Positions 53,112-62,897 of a stretch of 64,000 nucleotides of DNA are shown here, in pieces. The DNA is taken from positions 1-64,000 of the forward strand of contig JAEXSP010000004.1 of assembly GCA_023453795.1 (NCBI GenBank). Direction: 5' to 3'. This stretch comes from Bacillota bacterium (GTDB taxonomy: Bacteria; Bacillota; Clostridia; Acetivibrionales; JAEXSP01). The number at the start of each line of letters is the position of its first letter. Positions within the stretch are counted from its first letter, which is position 1. The notes beneath the pieces were generated by a model that worked only from the letters and a program-made list of their open reading frames with translations, had not been told where the DNA came from and ran no database searches. Both the position numbers and the translations under genes were made by a program.

Positions 53112-55190
53112 ATGAAGCATGAAACCAATGACGTCCTGAATAAATCAATACAGTATGTCAAAAGCGTTGGTGAGGCCCGGGCGAAGCTGTTTCACAGGCT
53201 GGGGCTGTATACTGTAGGCGATGTTATAACTCATTTTCCACGTGAATATGAGGATAGAAGTATTATTAAAAAAATAATTGACATACAAGACAATGAAACA
53301 TGCGCTTTTGAAGGTATTATCATGTCGAGGGTTTCGGAGAGCCGCCCCAGAAGAGGCCTGACTATTTACAAAGTACATGTCAAGGACGAAACCGGATCGA
53401 TAGTGGCAACCTGGTTTAACCGGCATTTTATATCAAACAGCCTTCAGGTCGGGGAAACATATATGTTTTATGGTAAGGCTTCAAGGCGTTTTCGTAATTT
53501 TGAGATGCAGAACCCTGTTTTCGAAAAAGTCGGGGACAAGGAAATGAAAAATACATGCAGGATAATACCTGTTTATCCTTCGACAGCCAGTTTATCGCAG
53601 AATGTTATAAGGACAGCAATAAGCAACGCCCTCCAAATGGCGGCTGGAAACCTCATGGAATTTATTCCTCAGAGAATACGTGAAAAGTACCAACTAAGTG
53701 AAATTAATTACTCCTTTGAAAACATCCATTTTCCAAAAAGCGAGGAAGATTTTAAAAACGCCAGATTCAGGCTTGTATTTGAAGAACTGCTGCTGCTTCA
53801 ACTGGGGCTCCTGACAATAAAAAACTCACTTGACAGTGATAAAAAGGGGATTTCTTTTAAGAAGCTTGACATTGCTGAATTTACAAATAAGCTTCCTTTT
53901 AAGCTTACCCAGTCTCAAATAAATGTGTATAAGGAAATAGAACTGGACATGGAAGCCCCCGGTGTTATGAACAGGCTGATTCAGGGTGATGTCGGTTCAG
54001 GTAAGACCATCGTGGCGGCTATGGCTTTGTTTAAAGCTTTTAGAAGCGGATTCCAGGGGACTTTGATGGTGCCGACCGAAATACTTGCAGAGCAGCATTA
54101 TAGATCATTAAGCGGATTGTTTAAGGAGTTTGGTATAAATGCCGGACTTTTAACAGGAAGCCAGACAAAAAAACAAAAGGTTCAAATATTGGAGGATATA
54201 AAGGAAGGTAAGATAGATGTTGTCATTGGAACGCATGCCTTGATTGAGGAGAATGTTCAATTTAAACAGCTCGGACTTGTTGTGACCGATGAGCAGCATC
54301 GTTTCGGGGTACGTCAAAGGGCAGTCCTTTCGCAGAAAGGAGATAATCCCGATGTACTCGTAATGACGGCTACTCCTATACCAAGAACTCTGGCCCTCAT
54401 TTTATACGGTGATCTTGACATTTCTGTAATAAATGAACTGCCGCCGGGCAGAAAGCCGATAGAGACATACTCTGCAGATGACAGCATAAGGGAAAGAATT
54501 AATAATTTTATAAGGAAAAAAGTCGCTGAAGGCCACCAGGCTTATATTGTATGTCCTTTGGTTGAAGAATCCGAGACCGTTGAAGCCAAATCCGCTGTTG
54601 AACTTGCGGAGCGCATAGCTAAAATAGACTTCAGCGACTTGAGAGTTGGACTTATACACGGCAAGATGAAGCCCAGAGACAAGGAAGCGATTATGGGAGG
54701 CTTTGTAAACGGTGATATAGACATCCTGGTATCGACTACAGTGATAGAGGTAGGAGTAAACGTACCTAACGCAACTGTCATGGTAATAGAGAATGCGGAA
54801 CGGTTTGGCCTTGCCCAGCTCCATCAGCTCAGGGGACGAGTCGGCAGGGGAGAGCATCAGTCCTATTGCATCCTATATAATAATAACAAAACCAAAATAG
54901 CTCTTGAGAGAATGAAAGTAATGCAAAAGACCAATGATGGATTTGTTATATCGGAAAAAGACCTTGAGCTAAGAGGTCCCGGAGAATTTTTCGGCACAAG
55001 GCAGCATGGACTTCCTGACTTAAAGATTGCGAATCTTTACAGGGACATGGAAATATTAAAGCAAGCTCAGGAAGCGGCAAAAAGCATTCTCGAAGATGAC
55101 CGGAATCTCATGAAGGACGAGAATTATATGCTCAGAAATAAAATAATAGAAAAGTTCAAGGATAAAATAAAGGAATTAAGCCTTAATTAA
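53112..55190 (+). CDS. recG: ATP-dependent DNA helicase RecG
   Basis: RecG remodels stalled replication forks. The 692-residue protein has the N-terminal wedge/OB domain (SVGEARAKLFHRLGLYTVGDV; FEGIIMSRV). Helicase motifs follow: Walker A GDVGSGKT (about 292), DEQHRFG (about 392), TATPIPRTLAL, and the C-terminal STTVIEVGVNVPNA with QLRGRVGRG. It starts after AAGGTTGAG and heads a run with rsmD and coaD. Confidence 0.97.
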   Translation: MKHETNDVLNKSIQYVKSVGEARAKLFHRLGLYTVGDVITHFPREYEDRSIIKKIIDIQDNETCAFEGIIMSRVSESRPRRGLTIYKVHVKDETGSIVATWFNRHFISNSLQVGETYMFYGKASRRFRNFEMQNPVFEKVGDKEMKNTCRIIPVYPSTASLSQNVIRTAISNALQMAAGNLMEFIPQRIREKYQLSEINYSFENIHFPKSEEDFKNARFRLVFEELLLLQLGLLTIKNSLDSDKKGISFKKLDIAEFTNKLPFKLTQSQINVYKEIELDMEAPGVMNRLIQGDVGSGKTIVAAMALFKAFRSGFQGTLMVPTEILAEQHYRSLSGLFKEFGINAGLLTGSQTKKQKVQILEDIKEGKIDVVIGTHALIEENVQFKQLGLVVTDEQHRFGVRQRAVLSQKGDNPDVLVMTATPIPRTLALILYGDLDISVINELPPGRKPIETYSADDSIRERINNFIRKKVAEGHQAYIVCPLVEESETVEAKSAVELAERIAKIDFSDLRVGLIHGKMKPRDKEAIMGGFVNGDIDILVSTTVIEVGVNVPNATVMVIENAERFGLAQLHQLRGRVGRGEHQSYCILYNNNKTKIALERMKVMQKTNDGFVISEKDLELRGPGEFFGTRQHGLPDLKIANLYRDMEILKQAQEAAKSILEDDRNLMKDENYMLRNKIIEKFKDKIKELSLN

Positions 55191-55211
55191 GGCTCGGCTA
55201 AAATAGCATGA

Positions 55212-55796
55212 ATGGAGGAATGCAGCATTTTAAGAGTAATCTCAGGAACTGCCAAAGGTCATAAGCTTAAGACATTGAAGGGGAATTCAACCAGACCTAC
55301 ATCCGACAGGGTTAAGGAGTCCTTGTTTAATATAATTTGTGGGTATTGTGAGAATGCCGAGGTACTTGACCTTTATGCCGGTACAGGCAATCTGGGCATC
55401 GAAGCACTGAGCAGGGGTGCTAAATTTTCTGTATTTGTTGACAAAAGTCGTGAATGTTTTGATATAATAAAAGAAAACCTTAATGCGACAAAAATGTCAG
55501 AAAAGGCTTTGATTATGACAACCGATGTGGGAAACGGAATACAGAAGCTGGCATTTGAATCACGGAAATTTGATATAATTTTTCTTGATCCGCCCTATAA
55601 CAAGAATCTAATTGAAGAGGCTTTATATTTAATATCAAAAAATGCTATAATTAAGGATGACGGAATCATTATTGCGGAACGGGATGTTGCCGATAATATA
55701 CCTGAAGAGGTAGGAAGCCTTAGACTCGTACGGAATCAAAAATATAGGGATACCATATTGTCGTTCTACCGAGTGGTTGAAAGCGAGATTAATTAA
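55212..55796 (+). CDS. rsmD: 16S rRNA (guanine-966-N2)-methyltransferase RsmD
   Basis: The protein of up to 194 residues has the RVISGTAKGHKL start typical of RsmD, TRPTSDRVKESLFNI, the SAM-binding DLYAGTGNLGIEALSRG, and the catalytic DPPY in FLDPPYN. The first ATG (55212) is kept, but GGAGGA lies just inside it. The normal N terminus begins five or six codons later, where only ATT (55227) or TTA is available. A non-standard start is possible. It lies between recG and coaD, the usual clostridial order. Confidence 0.93.
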   Translation: MEECSILRVISGTAKGHKLKTLKGNSTRPTSDRVKESLFNIICGYCENAEVLDLYAGTGNLGIEALSRGAKFSVFVDKSRECFDIIKENLNATKMSEKALIMTTDVGNGIQKLAFESRKFDIIFLDPPYNKNLIEEALYLISKNAIIKDDGIIIAERDVADNIPEEVGSLRLVRNQKYRDTILSFYRVVESEIN

Positions 55797-55831
55797 CATT
55801 AAATAAAGTATAGCAAAGAAGGTAAAGAGCA

Positions 55832-56323
55832 ATGAAGATATGTGTGTATCCCGGAAGCTTTGATCCTGTTACGAACGGGCATTTGGACATTATTCTCAGA
55901 GCTGCGGGAATCTGTGATAAATTGATTGTTGCGGTTTTAGTAAATGACAGTAAGAATCCTGCTTTTTCTATGATTGAAAGAGTTGAACTGTTGAGAAAAG
56001 TGCTACATAATAGGCCTGACATAGAGATTGAAAGCTTTTCAGGGCTTTTGATAGATTATATGAGAAAGAAAAAAGCCGCCTATATTATAAAAGGTCTTAG
56101 AGCGGTAACGGATTTTGAATATGAAATTCAAATGGCTTTGCTTAATAAGCATTTGGCTCCGGAAATCGAGACCTTATTCATGATGACAAATAGTAATTAT
56201 TCGTTTGTCAGCTCAAGCGCAGTTAGGGAAATAGCAAGAAACAACGGTAAAATTGACGGGTTGGTACCTGAGATTATAAAAGATGATGTAATAAGGAAAT
56301 TTTCTGGCGTGAGGCATCGTTAA
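55832..56323 (+). CDS. coaD: phosphopantetheine adenylyltransferase
   Basis: CoaD makes dephospho-CoA. The 163-residue protein shows [18 protein letters not shown] with the nucleotidyltransferase TxGH motif, [12 protein letters not shown], and the C-terminal [12 protein letters not shown]. Size is normal. The ribosome site is AAGGTAAAG. Confidence 0.97.
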   Translation: MKICVYPGSFDPVTNGHLDIILRAAGICDKLIVAVLVNDSKNPAFSMIERVELLRKVLHNRPDIEIESFSGLLIDYMRKKKAAYIIKGLRAVTDFEYEIQMALLNKHLAPEIETLFMMTNSNYSFVSSSAVREIARNNGKIDGLVPEIIKDDVIRKFSGVRHR

Positions 56324-56436
56324 AATATGACTTCCGGTAACCTTTTAGGTATTCTGCAAAAGGAACCGGGAATTAGTATTTTATCCGAGCCTATAATAAC
56401 TCCTGCTTTGAATAACGCAGGCTTGGGAGGATTGAA

Positions 56437-56874
56437 ATGGAGATATTGGCTATCCTGGAAACATTGGAAGATGTGGTGGAAAAAGGCGTTAATGTGCCTT
56501 TAACAGGCAGATGCCTGGTAGATAAGGAAGAAATACTGGAAATAATCAAGGAAATAAGGTTGAAGCTGCCTGATGACATCAAGCAGGCAAAATGGGTCAA
56601 GGAAGAACGGCAGAGAATACTTCTTGAAGCTCAGAAAGAAGCAAATAATGTAGTAAAGGATGCAGAAAACAAAATATCTTCTCTGGTGGATGAGCATGAA
56701 ATAACAAAAAAGGCTTATGACCAGGCTAATGAAATAATATCCAATGCACAAAAGAATGCAAAGGATATACGGCTCGGAACCAGGGAGTATGCCGACGGCG
56801 TATTGGACAAGGTTGAAGAGATATTAAAGGATACTCTTGAGGTAATACAGGCAAACAGAGAAGAGTTAAAGTAA
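56437..56874 (+). CDS. coiled-coil ATPase-like protein of the coaD-ylbJ interval
   Basis: A 145-residue, almost all-helical charged protein. After an N-terminal part (LLAILETLEDVVEKG-like, then VDKEEILEIIKEIRLKLP) a long Ala/Lys/Glu-rich coiled coil runs from about 60 to 140 (RILLEAQKEANNVVKDAE). Clostridial genomes commonly have such a gene next to coaD and ylbJ, often labelled ATPase or ATP synthase subunit B/H-like. No nucleotide-binding motif is visible. The ATG follows GGGAGG. Confidence 0.75.
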   Translation: MEILAILETLEDVVEKGVNVPLTGRCLVDKEEILEIIKEIRLKLPDDIKQAKWVKEERQRILLEAQKEANNVVKDAENKISSLVDEHEITKKAYDQANEIISNAQKNAKDIRLGTREYADGVLDKVEEILKDTLEVIQANREELK

Positions 56875-56887
56875 ATTATTAAACTGC

Positions 56888-58162
56888 TTAGGATTGTAAA
56901 CGTTTCCTCTTAAAGAGTAACGAAAACAAGGCTGTTATGAGAAAAATGATTCCGGTTAATACTGTTGCTTTAGCCGAAAAGATATAATTCTCATACCAAT
57001 GCTTTCCCGCAGGAACGTTAATAATACTGAAAGCAGACTTTTCACTTATAAGCGTGGGCCTGGCAATTTTTAAATACGCAAATGTGTATAATGCAGAAAT
57101 GCCCCCCTGGAGTAACTTGCCTGTAAGATATGGCTTGAAGCTGATATCTGTCCTGCTGATTATGCTTATAACCTGAGAATGTACAGACAGCCCGGCCCAG
57201 CCGATTATCATGCTTGCCGCCGACAACTGCAGGATAAGGGATGTATTTGACGAACTGCTGGCCATATTTGCTCCCGTAGTAATTTCAAAGAACCCGCTTA
57301 TCAAGGAAGTTAAAATATCTTTCGATATTCCTGCCGGGGCGGAAACAACAGCTAGAATATCGGCCAAAGCATTGATAGCTCCAAGCTTTAAAAGTACATT
57401 GATTATTACTGAAAAAAATACAATAAAGCCTCCTATTGCTATTATAGTCATCATCGAGTCTCTTATTGCTTCGCCGAACATACCTGGAAATTTACCTCTG
57501 GATTCTTCTTGAGACAATATCAGGTTATTCCTGAATCGAAAAAGGATATTTTTATTTTTTTTGCTTTTTGATGCTATTTCGCTTCTTTTATAAAATCTAA
57601 AAATAAATCCGACTGTCAAACAGGCTCCGATATGACTAAAAAGCAGGAGCAGACCTACCTGCGGCAATTTGAACATTCCTACTGCTACTGCTCCTATGAT
57701 GAATAATGGGCCTGAATTGTTTGTAAAAGTGAGAAGTCTTTCTGCTTCTGTTTTGGATATCAGTTTTTCTTGCCTTAAACCGGCAGTTATTTTAGCTCCC
57801 ACGGGGTATCCGCTTGTTATTCCCAAAAGAAGGGCAAATGAACCGCACCCGGGAATATTGAAAATAGGGCGCATTACGGGTTCAAGAATAATTCCGGCAG
57901 CTTTGATGAAACCGCTCCTGTAGAGCAGCTCTGCACCTACGAAAAATGGAAAAAGAGATGGAAATACTACATAAAGCCAGAGTTCGATTCCTTTCCCGGC
58001 TGACTTGACTGCCGTTGAAGAGAAAAAGATCAGGCAGAGTATAAAAATCAAGCATAATGACGGAAGAAGCATGCTCCTTAAAAAAATGATCTTTACAGGC
58101 TTGAATTTTTTTAAAATAATAAATAGTATAATTAATACTGCAGCTATTGCAAAAATAAGCAT
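56888..58162 (-). CDS. ylbJ: sporulation integral membrane protein YlbJ
   Basis: The 424-residue protein has about ten membrane segments and paired gate-type (nucleoside-transporter-like) motifs. FPFFVGAELLYRSG, LGITSGYPVGAKI, LLTFTNNSGPLFIIGAVAVGM in shorter pieces, and IGWAGLSVHSQVISI are the YlbJ/SpoIIIAE-related pattern. YlbJ is needed for proper spore formation in Bacillus. It converges on the coiled-coil gene. With spoVM it marks the host as a spore-former. Confidence 0.9.
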   Translation of the reverse strand: MLIFAIAAVLIILFIILKKFKPVKIIFLRSMLLPSLCLIFILCLIFFSSTAVKSAGKGIELWLYVVFPSLFPFFVGAELLYRSGFIKAAGIILEPVMRPIFNIPGCGSFALLLGITSGYPVGAKITAGLRQEKLISKTEAERLLTFTNNSGPLFIIGAVAVGMFKLPQVGLLLLFSHIGACLTVGFIFRFYKRSEIASKSKKNKNILFRFRNNLILSQEESRGKFPGMFGEAIRDSMMTIIAIGGFIVFFSVIINVLLKLGAINALADILAVVSAPAGISKDILTSLISGFFEITTGANMASSSSNTSLILQLSAASMIIGWAGLSVHSQVISIISRTDISFKPYLTGKLLQGGISALYTFAYLKIARPTLISEKSAFSIINVPAGKHWYENYIFSAKATVLTGIIFLITALFSLLFKRKRLQS

Positions 58163-58279
58163 TCTGAACCACCGAAAAAATGTTCTTAGAGGAATTTTAT
58201 TTATAAAATTTGAAAATATGCATTGTTATACTGAAAATTCCAAAGGATTTGGATTAACTATGCATTAGGGGGTAGCGTC

Positions 58280-59125
58280 ATGCAGGCATGGCATCAGAAA
58301 AATTTACTCAAATCGGATTTCCCGCTCCATATATTTACCGCAGATGTGGAGTTCCCTCCTCATTGGCATGAACAGATCGAATTGATTTACGTTATAGATG
58401 AAAAGCTCAGTGTCGGACTCAATAATGAAATCTATACCCTAAGAGCAAGGGACATACTTATTGTAGGCGTCGGAGAGGTTCACTATTTCCTTCCGCAGCA
58501 ACAGCAGAGCAGAAGGGTTATAATCCAATTTGACACCTCCTTGCTTGAACAGTTTTCTATTTTAATGAAGGATATCAAGATCATAAAACCATTCTTTAGC
58601 CCTACAGAGTGCAAGGAAAACATGCCTTACGATGCGCATGAGGAGCTTGAGAAGCATATACTTGAAGTCATCAGAGAGAACAATGAGAAGAAAGAGGCTT
58701 ATAGGATTGCTATAAAGGCAAGGCTATACGATCTCATGGTTACTCTTTTGAGGCATGTTCCGGTTGAAAGATATTCGCTTCAGGAGAAAAACAAGCAATT
58801 GATCCGTCTCGAAAGGATAGACCAGGTGTTCAACTATGTAGAAGCAAATTACAGTAAGGAAATAACGCTTACTGAAATATCCAAGGTTGCAAATTTCAGT
58901 CCATACCACTTTACAAGGTTTTTTAAGGAAACAACCGGTATGACCTTCGGGCAATATTTAAACAGCTTTAGAGTTGCAAAGGCTGCAGGGTATTTGAAGG
59001 AGACTGGAGATCCAATAACCGAGGTGGTATTCAAATCGGGATTTAACAGCATTAAGACCTTTAACAGGGTATTTAAAAAGCTAAAAGGCTGCTCGCCGAC
59101 CACATTCAGAAAAAGCAATAACTGA
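58280..59125 (+). CDS. AraC-family transcription regulator
   Basis: The 281-residue protein has an N-terminal cupin-like ligand domain (FPPHWHEQIELIYV at about 29; DILIVGVGEVHYF) and a C-terminal double helix-turn-helix. The HTH part reads EITLTEISKVANFSPYHFTRFFKETTGMTFGQYL, given here in two recognisable halves around the Phe-Ser-Pro turn. It probably senses a sugar and controls the next gene. The ATG follows GGGGGTAG. Confidence 0.92.
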   Translation: MQAWHQKNLLKSDFPLHIFTADVEFPPHWHEQIELIYVIDEKLSVGLNNEIYTLRARDILIVGVGEVHYFLPQQQQSRRVIIQFDTSLLEQFSILMKDIKIIKPFFSPTECKENMPYDAHEELEKHILEVIRENNEKKEAYRIAIKARLYDLMVTLLRHVPVERYSLQEKNKQLIRLERIDQVFNYVEANYSKEITLTEISKVANFSPYHFTRFFKETTGMTFGQYLNSFRVAKAAGYLKETGDPITEVVFKSGFNSIKTFNRVFKKLKGCSPTTFRKSNN

Positions 59126-59226
59126 GGCGTGATAAGCAATACGTGACAAGCAAAACTAGCCCCCTGAATTATAATTGAAATAAAGAGTTGCTAATTCATA
59201 AAAGTGTCGAGGAAAGGGTGCTGCTC

Positions 59227-60939
59227 ATGGGGTACAAAAATTTTGAAATTGCTGCATATTTGACAGTTCATTATTTAGAGATGAATTGGAGCCTTGAACA
59301 AATGGAAGACCACTTCCGAAAATTCAGCAGGTACTTAAGCCTTGATAAGGTATATATTGAAACCTTTCGCTCGGATGTTATGATAGAAAGAGAAAAAATA
59401 AAAAGAGCAAAGGAATTTTTCCAAAGCAAAGGGATTAAGACATCAGGCGGCATAACCTTTACGAGGGCTAATCTTAAATCCTTTGAATCTTTCTGCTATA
59501 TCAGTGAAAAGTCACGACAACTCGTCAGGGAAATTTCCGGGTACACGGCAAGTCTTTTTGACGAGATAATACTTGACGATTTTTATTTTACTAATTGTAA
59601 ATGCGAATCCTGCGTTAAAGCAAAAGGAAACAGGAGTTGGCCTGAATTCAGGACTGAACTGATGAAAGAGGTTTCTGAAGAACTGGTTGTAAAGCCGGCT
59701 AGGAAAGTTAATCCGAATGTCAATGTCATTATAAAATACCCTAACTGGTATGACCAGTATCAAACCACAGGCTATAACCTGAAAGATGAACCCGGCATAT
59801 TTGACATGATCTATACAGGAACTGAAACGAGGGATCCCGAGTACACACAGCAGCACCTGCAGTCATATTTGAGCTATTTCCTTATGCGGTACATGGAAAA
59901 CGTAAAGCCGGGAAAAAACGGCGGCGGATGGTTTGACATTTTCGACTGCCACCACAACCTTGGACATTATGTAGAGCAGGCGAATCTTACCCTTTTCTCA
60001 AAAGCCCGGGAAGTCATGCTTTTCTCCTATGAGCTTATGCTTATAAATGACAATGACGTTTTCCTTCCTCTTGCGGCACATGCTTTTGAAAAAGCAGACG
60101 AATTTCTGGATAAGCTTGGCGAGCCTAAAGGGCTGACCTGTTACAAGCCCTTCAATTCTTCCGGCGAAGATCATCTGTATGATTATCTGGGGATGCTGGG
60201 AATACCGCTTGAGCCGGTCCCTGTTTTTCCATCGGAAAGTCAAACTGTTCTTCTTACAGAAACGGCTGCTAAAGACCCCGAAATCATAGAAAAGATTCAA
60301 AAACAGCTTACAGAGGGAAAAACTGTGATAATAACGACAGGTTTGCTGAGAGCATTACAAAGCAAAGGGATAGAAGATATAGTAATGTTTAAGTACACTG
60401 ATAAAAAGGCATTGGTTAAGTCATTCGGGATTCAGACACATCATTGCTCCTTTAAAAATTATTATAATTCCTGCAACGAAATCCTCATTCCGCAGATAGA
60501 ATGCGGAACAAATGATGTATGGCCCGTCATTGTTGCGCTGGATGATAATAACAGTTATCCTGTGCTTATGGAAGGCAAATACGGAAAAGGTGTTCTATAC
60601 CTCTTTACCATACCTGATAATTTCGGAGACCTTTACCACTATCCGAAGGAAGTGCTGAATGTACTCAGGAGCAAATCGCTGGAGGATGTAGGCGTGATGC
60701 TGGATTCTGAAAGCAGAGTAGGGCTTTTTGCTTATGACAATCAGACCTTCATTGTGAATTCTTTTCTGTCGAATACTTCAGACATAAGCATAACTGTGAA
60801 CAAAACCGGAATAAAACTGATAGATATAGTTGGTGCTATAGGAAATGAAATTGAATATTCGGGGATAGAGGAAGAAGGCAAAACTACCTTTAAGGTCAAT
60901 TTCCTGCCTATGACTTATAAAGTGTTCAGGTATGAATAG
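59227..60939 (+). CDS. putative glycoside-hydrolase-like TIM-barrel protein
   Basis: I recognise the style but not a named family. The first 330 of 570 residues look like a barrel: EIAAYLTVHYLE, LDKVYIETFRSD, GIKTSGGITF, FDEIILDDFYFTNC with two adjacent acids, NVIIKYPNWYDQY, and WFDIFDCHH. A Cys cluster (NCKCESC) near residue 130 is unusual. The middle part (about 330-470) resembles a trimer/ThuA-like fold seen in beta-galactosidases, and the C-terminal part is beta-rich. No signal peptide is present, so it would act in the cytosol. The AraC gene 100 bases upstream suggests sugar catabolism. The ATG at 59227 follows GAAAGGGTG. Confidence 0.6.
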   Translation: MGYKNFEIAAYLTVHYLEMNWSLEQMEDHFRKFSRYLSLDKVYIETFRSDVMIEREKIKRAKEFFQSKGIKTSGGITFTRANLKSFESFCYISEKSRQLVREISGYTASLFDEIILDDFYFTNCKCESCVKAKGNRSWPEFRTELMKEVSEELVVKPARKVNPNVNVIIKYPNWYDQYQTTGYNLKDEPGIFDMIYTGTETRDPEYTQQHLQSYLSYFLMRYMENVKPGKNGGGWFDIFDCHHNLGHYVEQANLTLFSKAREVMLFSYELMLINDNDVFLPLAAHAFEKADEFLDKLGEPKGLTCYKPFNSSGEDHLYDYLGMLGIPLEPVPVFPSESQTVLLTETAAKDPEIIEKIQKQLTEGKTVIITTGLLRALQSKGIEDIVMFKYTDKKALVKSFGIQTHHCSFKNYYNSCNEILIPQIECGTNDVWPVIVALDDNNSYPVLMEGKYGKGVLYLFTIPDNFGDLYHYPKEVLNVLRSKSLEDVGVMLDSESRVGLFAYDNQTFIVNSFLSNTSDISITVNKTGIKLIDIVGAIGNEIEYSGIEEEGKTTFKVNFLPMTYKVFRYE

Positions 60940-60967
60940 GATAAAGTAAAATAGAGTAACAACAAAA

Positions 60968-61013
60968 GGGGCTGTTCCAAAACTACTTGTGAGTTTTGAG
61001 AACAGCCCTTTAT
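60968..61013. terminator. terminator between converging glycosidase-like and ilvE genes
   Basis: GGGCTGTTC with CAAAAC pairs with GTTTTG and GAACAGCCC, giving about 15 base pairs, and TTTATT follows. It can serve both strands. Confidence 0.9.
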
Positions 61014-61028
61014 TAATCCATCCTGACT

Positions 61029-62102
61029 TTATTTAACTTCTACTGTCCAACCAAACGGGTCTTCGATTTTGCCGCTTTGTATTCCGGTAATAGTATCATA
61101 GAGTTTATGTGAAAGTTCGCCTATCTTGCCGTTGTTTATAGTGATCTTGTTTCCTGCCCAGTTCATTTCTCCTATTGGGGATATTACAGCAGCTGTTCCT
61201 GTTCCAAAGGCTTCTTCCAAAGTACCTTTGGCATGAGCATCATACAACTCCTGTATAGAAATTCTTCTTTCAGTGACCTTAATTCCCCATGAGTTGAGCA
61301 GCTGGATTGTAGAATCTCTGGTGATTCCCGGAAGTATTGTCTTGTCCTCGAGAGAGGGAGCAATGACTTCGCCGTTGATCTTGAAGAGGACATTCATTGT
61401 GCCGACTTCATCGATGTACTTTCTCTCAACTCCGTCAAGCCAGAGAACCTGTGTATAACCCAGTTTGTGCGCTTCTTCCTGGGCTTTGAGGCTTGCTGCA
61501 TAATTGGCAGGAGTCTTTGCAAAGCCTATTCCGCCTTTGACGGCACGGACATAATTGTCTTCTATATATATCTTTACAGGATTTAAGCCTTCTTTGTAGT
61601 ATGCGCCGACAGGTGAAAGTATTACCATGAATTTATACGTGTTGGACGGCCTTACACCTAAGAATGGATCTGTTGCGATGATAAATGGTCTTATATATAA
61701 TGATGTGCCTTCAACTGACGGAACCCAATCTCTGTCAATATCTACAACCGCTTTAACGGCTTCAACTGCAAAAGCCTCATCTATCGGAGGTATACAAAGC
61801 CTTTCATTGGACATGTTGACTCTTGCCATATTCTTGGACGGTCTGAAAAGAAGTATTTTTCCATCCTTTGTGCGGTAGGCCTTCAACCCCTCGAATATAG
61901 CCTGTCCATAATGGAATACCATTGTGGAAGGATCCATGGAAAGAGGGCCGTAAGGTACGATCTGTGGATCATGCCATCCTTTTCCGTCTGTGTAATCCAT
62001 AACGAACATATGGTCAGTAAATATTTGTCCGAAACCTAAATTATTCTGGTCAGGTTTCTCCTTGGGCATTTTTGTCCTAGTGATTTTTATTTGACTAGAC
62101 AT
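61029..62102 (-). CDS. ilvE: branched-chain amino acid aminotransferase
   Basis: This fold-type IV PLP enzyme moves amino groups between Leu/Ile/Val and 2-oxoglutarate. The 357-residue protein is the larger, eukaryote-like class. The PLP lysine is in GGIGFAKTPANYAAS, with FHYGQAIFEGLKAYR near 70, LWLDGVERKYIDEVGTMN, and GTGTAAVISPIG at the cofactor phosphate. The ATG at 62102 follows AAAGGAG. The 62103-62367 gap upstream is A+T-rich; I looked for a T-box there and found none. Confidence 0.96.
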   Translation of the reverse strand: MSSQIKITRTKMPKEKPDQNNLGFGQIFTDHMFVMDYTDGKGWHDPQIVPYGPLSMDPSTMVFHYGQAIFEGLKAYRTKDGKILLFRPSKNMARVNMSNERLCIPPIDEAFAVEAVKAVVDIDRDWVPSVEGTSLYIRPFIIATDPFLGVRPSNTYKFMVILSPVGAYYKEGLNPVKIYIEDNYVRAVKGGIGFAKTPANYAASLKAQEEAHKLGYTQVLWLDGVERKYIDEVGTMNVLFKINGEVIAPSLEDKTILPGITRDSTIQLLNSWGIKVTERRISIQELYDAHAKGTLEEAFGTGTAAVISPIGEMNWAGNKITINNGKIGELSHKLYDTITGIQSGKIEDPFGWTVEVK

Positions 62103-62367
62103 TACAAAAACTCCTTTCAAACATATAATAAATGTTGAATTTGCAAGAATCGATGCTCATAGATTCAATTAGAACTTGTGATTTCCGTAAACTCATATTT
62201 ATTATGCAACTTTTTGCATTAAAAATCTATACTTTTCTTCAAATTTATACTGATTCCTTTTGTGCCCTTTTTTATTGTTGATATGACAATCTTTATTTGT
62301 TATTATATTCATAGTAATTTCCTTTTGGGAGAAAATGATATAAAGAAAAGAAAATCGGAGGACATGG

Positions 62368-62877
62368 ATGGTAGAAATTTTTTATCCGGAAATCACAGTA
62401 GACAGAGTACAGAATATAAATCTGGAACAGTTAATCGGAATGAAAATCAAGGGTCTTATTCTTGATATAGATAATACGCTTGTTCCGCCTTCAATGAAGG
62501 ATGCCGATGAAAACGCGGTAAAATGGATAGAGAAGGTTAGAAATGCCGGCTTAAAAACCTGCATTGTTTCAAATGCGTCAAAGAAAAGAGTCATTAAATT
62601 CAACGAGAGATTGAAAATATATGCAATACATAGGGCATCCAAACCCGGTACGAAAGCCTTTATGAAAGCAATCAGACTTATGGGTATAGAACCGGGCGAA
62701 GCTGCTGTAATAGGGGATCAGATTTTTACCGATGTTTATGGCGGCAACAAAGCCGGGATGCATACTATACTTGTAAAGCCAATAGTAGATAAGGAATACT
62801 TTTTCATTAGGGCTAAACGGATTATAGAAAGATATGTTTTAAAGAAATACGAGAAAAGAAACAGAACCAATGAATGA
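62368..62877 (+). CDS. yqeG: YqeG-family HAD phosphatase
   Basis: The 169-residue protein is a class IIIA HAD phosphatase of the YqeG type. It has GLILDIDNTLVPP (motif I with DxD), CIVSNASKKRV (motif II), the conserved Lys in RASKPGTKAF, and VIGDQIFTDVYGGNKAGM (motif III). The ATG follows CGGAGGA. It overlaps the region just before aroE, an order common in clostridia. Confidence 0.93.
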   Translation: MVEIFYPEITVDRVQNINLEQLIGMKIKGLILDIDNTLVPPSMKDADENAVKWIEKVRNAGLKTCIVSNASKKRVIKFNERLKIYAIHRASKPGTKAFMKAIRLMGIEPGEAAVIGDQIFTDVYGGNKAGMHTILVKPIVDKEYFFIRAKRIIERYVLKKYEKRNRTNE

Positions 62878-62897
62878 TGTTTTCAAAGGGGAAAAAT

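Noticed and set aside
62103..62367. T-box or leucine leader before ilvE
   Set aside because: No T-box core or terminator hairpin was found upstream of ilvE on the minus strand.
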